DNA of 64,000 nt from Hafnia alvei (lineage in GTDB: Bacteria > Pseudomonadota > Gammaproteobacteria > Enterobacterales > Enterobacteriaceae), in NCBI RefSeq assembly GCF_034424155.1, contig NZ_CP139992.1, positions 4,108,012-4,172,011 on the forward strand. The letters run 5' to 3'. Below the pieces are notes generated by a model, which ran no database searches, was not told the origin of the DNA, and saw only the letters and a program-made list of their open reading frames with translations. Positions within the stretch are counted from its first letter, which is position 1. Each line of letters begins with the position of its first letter. A program made the translations under genes and the position numbers. Of the stretch, positions 60,354-64,000 are shown piece after piece.

Positions 60354-61235
60354 ATGCCTTGGATTCAAATCAAAATCAATACGACCGGCAATCAGGCAGA
60401 ATCACTGAGTGATGCGCTGATGGAAAGCGGCGCGGTATCCGTTACCTTCCAAGATACTCATGACAATCCGGTGTTTGAGCCGCTGCCGGGTGAAACTCTG
60501 CTGTGGGGCGATACCGACGTGATCGGCCTGTACGATGCTGAAACCGACATGAAAGAGATTGTCGCGATTCTGGAAAACGATCCTGCGCTAGGCAAAGGCT
60601 TCCACCACAAAATCGAGCAGATCGAAGACAAAGACTGGGAGCGCGAGTGGATGGACAACTTCCACCCAATGCAGTTTGGTCGTCGTCTGTGGATCTGCCC
60701 AAGCTGGCGTGATGTTCCCGATCCAACTGCGGTGAACGTTATGCTCGATCCGGGTCTGGCGTTTGGTACGGGTACGCATCCAACCACCGCCCTTTGCCTA
60801 CAATGGCTGGATGGCTTGGATCTGGAAGGCAAAACTGTGATCGACTTCGGCTGTGGCTCAGGCATTCTGGCGATCGCAGCGCTGAAACTGGGTGCCGCAC
60901 GCGCTATTGGGATCGATATCGATCCGCAGGCAATTCAAGCTAGCCGCGATAATGCCCAGCGTAACGGCGTTTCTGAACGTTTAGAGCTTTATCTGCCAAA
61001 AGATCAGCCAGCCGACCTGAGTGCCGATGTGGTTGTCGCCAATATCCTCGCAGGCCCGCTACGTGAACTCGCACCGCTGATCAGCGATCTGCCAAAATCA
61101 GGCGGCCATTTGGGCCTATCGGGCGTATTGGCCACGCAGGCGCCAAGCGTTGCAGAAGCCTACGAAGATAAATTTATTATCGATCCGGTAGCAGAACGCG
61201 AAGAGTGGTGCCGCATTACCGGTATTCGCCGCTAA
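60354..61235 (+). CDS. prmA: Ribosomal protein L11 methyltransferase
   Basis: Trimethylates L11 in the cytosol. The 293-residue protein has an N-terminal L11-recognition domain (1-60) and a SAM domain with DFGCGSG (164-170) and the NILAGPL catalytic motif. It is 10 bp after panF, as in E. coli. Confidence 0.97.
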   Translation: MPWIQIKINTTGNQAESLSDALMESGAVSVTFQDTHDNPVFEPLPGETLLWGDTDVIGLYDAETDMKEIVAILENDPALGKGFHHKIEQIEDKDWEREWMDNFHPMQFGRRLWICPSWRDVPDPTAVNVMLDPGLAFGTGTHPTTALCLQWLDGLDLEGKTVIDFGCGSGILAIAALKLGAARAIGIDIDPQAIQASRDNAQRNGVSERLELYLPKDQPADLSADVVVANILAGPLRELAPLISDLPKSGGHLGLSGVLATQAPSVAEAYEDKFIIDPVAEREEWCRITGIRR

Positions 61236-61268
61236 GCGATATTCCCACGTTCACAACGAACCACCATT

Positions 61269-61299
61269 AAAAACAGCGCCTTATTCTGGCGCTGTTTTT
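61269..61299. terminator. Bidirectional terminator after prmA
   Basis: AAAAACAGCGCC-TTATTCT-GGCGCTGTTTTT, a 12-bp stem with A/T runs on both sides. It overlaps the 3' end of the convergent ASCH gene. Confidence 0.9.
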
Positions 61300-61760
61300 G
61301 TTTCAGCAATACCCAATAACCGGAAATACTCACAGACCAGCCACATATCCTCAGTGAAGTTTTTGTCTATCGCCGCAAGGGACTCTTCAAAAAATGTCTG
61401 ATGAGCCTGCCGCCAATAAGCCAAAGACTTATCCCCTTCCCCCTCTGCCGCCGCGAATACGGCGTCTACATCACGAAAGCGGCGCAAAGACACCTGCGTG
61501 GTTTCTATCGCCGCCACGGGCTTTTCACGCCCATCTAGCACAATAGTCAGGTAACCCACGTGAGGAATGGTGCTTCCCTGTTGCTGATACTCCACCAAGG
61601 CACCGCAGGTAGCATATTTATCGCCGCTGACGATAAGGTCTGCAAGCTGCTGCGCTAACTCACCCGGCGAACCAAACTGTTCAGCATGATAAGGACGGCC
61701 CGCTAAATCTGGGTGTGCTTGTACTATTTTCGACCAAAATAATGCGATTTCACTGTCCAT
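61281..61760 (-). CDS. ASCH-domain protein (YhfF-like)
   Basis: A 159-residue cytosolic protein with the ASCH fold. GDKYATCGALVEYQQQGSTI is the conserved substrate-pocket region and VGYLTIVLDGREKPVAAIET the central strands. ASCH proteins bind nucleosides or RNA, and some are amidohydrolases of N4-acetylcytidine; this one is nearer the YhfF type and its function is not known. It stands alone between prmA and dusB and is convergent with prmA. Confidence 0.85.
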   Translation of the reverse strand: MDSEIALFWSKIVQAHPDLAGRPYHAEQFGSPGELAQQLADLIVSGDKYATCGALVEYQQQGSTIPHVGYLTIVLDGREKPVAAIETTQVSLRRFRDVDAVFAAAEGEGDKSLAYWRQAHQTFFEESLAAIDKNFTEDMWLVCEYFRLLGIAETKTAPE

Positions 61761-62003
61761 ATCATCCTCTAAAATGCGATATGCATCCCATTTATAGCGT
61801 CATTATTGCTGCTTTAATCAGCAATTTGTTTGACTGACGCTGCCAAAAACAGGTTAAAACCACGAATACTAAAGGTAAAAAATAAAAGAGCATTTTTTAA
61901 CCATCGCAATATAACCATATGTTAAACAACAAAAATAATCAAACACCAGCCCTCAGCCCGCGATTTCATTGATCTACAACAGAGGATTGTTCAAAGTTTG
62001 GCC

Positions 62004-62032
62004 TTTCATATCCAAGCAAAAATGCGTAATAT
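62004..62032 (+). promoter_or_regulatory. dusB-fis promoter with GC-rich discriminator
   Basis: TTTCAT (62004-62009), a 17-nt spacer and TAATAT (62027-62032), followed by ACGCGCCC. The GC-rich discriminator is the hallmark of the stringently controlled, growth-phase-dependent fis promoter of E. coli. Confidence 0.7.
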
Positions 62033-62070
62033 ACGCGCCCTTGCGGACACAGTATGGTCAGTCTTTGTCT

Positions 62071-63075
62071 ATGCGCATTGGACACATTGAACTTAAAAAT
62101 TGCCTTATTGCTGCGCCTATGGCCGGCATAACCGATCGCCCTTTTCGGACGCTTTGCTACGAAATGGGTGCAGGGATGGCTGTCTCTGAAATGCTCTCTT
62201 CCAATCCGGAAGTGTGGCAGACAGATAAGTCGCGTCTGCGTATGGTGCATTTAGACGAGCCTGGGATCCGAGCCGTGCAAATTGCCGGGTGTGACCCTGA
62301 TGACATGGCTGCTGCGGCCAAAATCAACGCTGATAGCGGCGCGCAGATCATTGATATCAATATGGGTTGCCCAGCGAAAAAAGTGAACCGCAAACTCGCG
62401 GGTTCTGCGCTTTTGCAGTATCCCGACTTGGTTGAAAAAATCCTCAGCGCGGTAGTTAACGCTGTGGATGTACCGGTAACGCTAAAAATTCGCACGGGCT
62501 GGAGCCCAGAACACCGTAACTGTGTTGAGATTGCCCAATTGGCTGAACGCTGCGGAATTCAGGCCCTGACTATTCATGGCCGAACACGTGCTTGCTTATT
62601 CAACGGCGAGGCGGAGTACGACAGCATTCGGACAGTTAAGCAGAGTGTTTCCATCCCGATTATCGCGAATGGAGACATAACTGACCCGCATAAAGCCAGA
62701 GAGGTACTCAACTACACCGGAGCCGACGCTCTGATGATAGGACGTGCCGCTCAGGGGAGACCCTGGATCTTCCGGGAAATCCAGCATTATCTGGACACAG
62801 GGGAGCTGCTTCCGCCCATGCCGTTGGAGGAAGTTAAGCACTTGTTATTAGGGCATGTACAAGAACTGCATCATTTTTACGGTTCTGGTAAGGGATTTCG
62901 CATTGCCCGCAAGCACGTATCTTGGTATCTCCAAGAACACGCCCCATGTGACCAGTTTCGGCGCACATTCAACGCCATAGAGGATGCCAGCGAACAGCTG
63001 GAGGCGTTGGAGGCATATTTCGAAAATCTTAGCGTAAAAAAAGAGCTGACAGAACTATGTTCGAACAACGCGTAA
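62071..63075 (+). CDS. dusB: tRNA-dihydrouridine synthase B
   Basis: FMN enzyme that reduces uridine in the tRNA D-loop. The 334-residue protein begins [20 protein letters not shown], with catalytic Cys100 in [13 protein letters not shown] and [16 protein letters not shown] start at 62071 as in E. coli DusB; the upstream frame covers the promoter. The C terminus is about 13 residues longer than in E. coli ([14 protein letters not shown]) and overlaps fis by 19 bp. No good Shine-Dalgarno is visible, as known for this operon. Confidence 0.96.
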   Translation: MRIGHIELKNCLIAAPMAGITDRPFRTLCYEMGAGMAVSEMLSSNPEVWQTDKSRLRMVHLDEPGIRAVQIAGCDPDDMAAAAKINADSGAQIIDINMGCPAKKVNRKLAGSALLQYPDLVEKILSAVVNAVDVPVTLKIRTGWSPEHRNCVEIAQLAERCGIQALTIHGRTRACLFNGEAEYDSIRTVKQSVSIPIIANGDITDPHKAREVLNYTGADALMIGRAAQGRPWIFREIQHYLDTGELLPPMPLEEVKHLLLGHVQELHHFYGSGKGFRIARKHVSWYLQEHAPCDQFRRTFNAIEDASEQLEALEAYFENLSVKKELTELCSNNA

Positions 63076-63353
63076 ATTCTGACGTACTGACCGTTTCTAC
63101 CGTAAACTCCCAGGACCAGGTGACTCAAAAGCCACTGCGTGACTCGGTTAAACAAGCCCTGAAAGGCTATTTTGCTCAACTGAATGGTCAGGACGTTAAT
63201 GATCTGTATGAGCTGGTACTGGCTGAAGTAGAACAGCCACTGTTAGACATGGTGATGCAGTACACTCGCGGTAACCAAACCCGCGCTGCGCTGATGATGG
63301 GAATTAACCGCGGAACTCTGCGTAAGAAATTGAAAAAATACGGCATGAACTGA
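63057..63353 (+). CDS. fis: DNA-binding protein Fis
   Basis: A 98-residue nucleoid protein, virtually identical to E. coli Fis (one difference noticed by eye, Gly at position 37). The N-terminal beta-hairpin region is [20 protein letters not shown] and the C-terminal helix-turn-helix [20 protein letters not shown]. It is translated with dusB and growth-phase regulated. Confidence 0.98.
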   Translation: MFEQRVNSDVLTVSTVNSQDQVTQKPLRDSVKQALKGYFAQLNGQDVNDLYELVLAEVEQPLLDMVMQYTRGNQTRAALMMGINRGTLRKKLKKYGMN

Positions 63354-63375
63354 TACTAATCAGTTAACGTATTGA

Positions 63376-63413
63376 AAAAAGGCGCTTTTCCTTGACTGGA
63401 TTAGCGCCTTTTT
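63376..63413 (+). terminator. Terminator of dusB-fis
   Basis: AAAAAGGCGCT (63376-63386) pairs with AGCGCCTTTTT (63403-63413), closing a 16-nt loop. Confidence 0.9.
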
Positions 63414-63420
63414 ATTGGAA

Positions 63421-63442
63421 TTGACTACACCATTGACTACAC
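63421..63442. repeat. Tandem TTGACTACAC repeat at the prophage edge
   Basis: TTGACTACAC occurs at 63421-63430 and again at 63433-63442. It lies between the fis terminator and the first phage gene, so it may be part of an attachment-site junction. This is position only; the other end of the prophage is not visible. Confidence 0.4.
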
Positions 63443-63507
63443 ATGGTTCTGAACGAACTTAAACATTAGCGAACCAATACGGAATTATTTTCTCTACTGC
63501 ATATTGG

Positions 63508-64000
63508 TTAAACACCCAGCAACCGTCGAGCCTGTCCCCGCGTTTGGAAATCTTGCAATATATCCATTCGCGCTTTTTTAGCCCCATCGTTGGCACCCTT
63601 GCGGGCGGCTTCCTCCATGGCCCTTATCAAAGCAGCATCACCGTTACCATTGACATGAATGTGTTGAGTGATATTAGGCGAGGATGATCCGTTACTCATT
63701 TCTGGCTGACTACCCATCACCCTTACCCCAAGAGAACCATCCGGCGAGCGAGTTAACGGCATGATTGCCTCTGGCCCTGCCTCACCCATAAGTCCCGCAC
63801 CTTTGGCAAATGCGAAATAAGTAGGAGTATCAACAATGCTATTGCTGTAAGCGCTTAGCCCCTCTGAGGCATACGCACCACCTTTGGCGTTAAGAGTGAG
63901 ATTACCGTAAGCACCACTACTAAATGCCCCTCCGGCGTCACCCGAAGCCCCAGAAGCGCCGCCTCCGAACATGCTCATGAATCCTGCGCCACCCAGTCCT
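63508..64000 (-). CDS. Phage tail tape measure protein, C-terminal part (cut by window edge)
   Basis: The frame is open from the right edge; about 163 residues are visible. The Gly/Ala-rich segment GLGGAGFMSMFGGGASG is followed by AFAKGAGLMGEAGPEAIMPL, the typical C-terminal signature of lambda gpH-like tape measure proteins. ITQHIHVNGNGD comes before a charged helical tail. The protein sets tail length and is ejected with DNA. It is transcribed toward fis, and no further tail gene follows it, whereas minor tail genes normally lie downstream. The prophage is therefore truncated or rearranged here. Confidence 0.85.
   Translation of the reverse strand, partial: GLGGAGFMSMFGGGASGASGDAGGAFSSGAYGNLTLNAKGGAYASEGLSAYSNSIVDTPTYFAFAKGAGLMGEAGPEAIMPLTRSPDGSLGVRVMGSQPEMSNGSSSPNITQHIHVNGNGDAALIRAMEEAARKGANDGAKKARMDILQDFQTRGQARRLLGV

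Noticed and set aside
61969-62070. Longer N terminus of DusB
   Set aside because: It would cover the fis-type promoter; homologues start at MRIG (62071).
62071-63075. Prophage integration within dusB
   Set aside because: dusB is complete and still coupled to fis; the phage sequence begins beyond the fis terminator.

Overview
The window reads as chromosome of a gamma-proteobacterium of the order Enterobacterales, most likely Hafnia or a close relative. Almost every protein matches an E. coli K-12 counterpart in length and motif order (Fis differs from the E. coli Fis I remember at about one residue). Some local arrangements differ from E. coli and are familiar from Hafnia, Serratia and Yersinia: aroQ directly upstream of accBC, and a nitrilase gene between yhdP and tldD. 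The genus is an inference; no rRNA or tRNA gene is present to test it.

Layout. 1-3.4 kb: an amino-acid permease (cut by the left edge) and a fold-type III PLP decarboxylase, divergent from a PAS/AAA+ sigma-54 activator; a good -24/-12 promoter and an 18-bp inverted repeat lie between. 3.4-5.1 kb: rraB and ArgR-controlled argF. 5.1-12.6 kb: a carbamoyl-catabolism cluster of carbamate kinase, MFS transporter, FdrA/AllF, AllG (DUF1116), AllH (DUF2877) and an AllS-type LysR regulator, with no allantoin-opening genes in view. 12.7-16.4 kb: tabA, treC and treB, with a perfect TreR operator. 16.6-17.5 kb: almost 0.9 kb without a credible gene, made of three copies of a hairpin-rich repeat. 17.5-24.7 kb: glpCBA divergent from glpT and glpQ. 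25.0-31.1 kb: a small periplasmic DUF1471 protein, yibF, selA, selB and aldB. 31.2-34.7 kb: a Kch-like potassium channel, ridA, and pyrBI with leader peptide and attenuator. 34.7-39.3 kb: aaeXAB efflux operon and its regulator aaeR. 39.4-52.8 kb: a long minus-strand series tldD, nitrilase, yhdP, rng, maf, mreD, mreC, mreB, csrD. 53.0-63.4 kb: acuI, msrPQ, aroQ, accBC, yhdT, panF, prmA, an ASCH-domain gene, dusB and fis. 63.5-64.0 kb: the 3' part of a phage tail tape-measure gene on the minus strand, entering prophage DNA that runs off the right edge.

How the genes work together. Most of the window is core metabolism and cell-envelope function: arginine, pyrimidine and fatty-acid biosynthesis, glycerol-3-phosphate and trehalose use, selenocysteine incorporation and the rod-shape complex. 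The accessory parts are the decarboxylase/permease pair, the carbamoyl cluster, the repeat array and the prophage edge. The carbamoyl cluster should convert a carbamoylated acid (oxalurate in the E. coli allantoin pathway) to carbamoyl phosphate and then ATP. It sits tail-to-tail with argF, which consumes carbamoyl phosphate.

The two observations I would follow first are the repeat array at 16.6-17.5 kb, whose hairpins repeatedly show GGA in the loop and once match the CsrA consensus exactly, and the sigma-54-controlled type III decarboxylase/permease module of unknown substrate.
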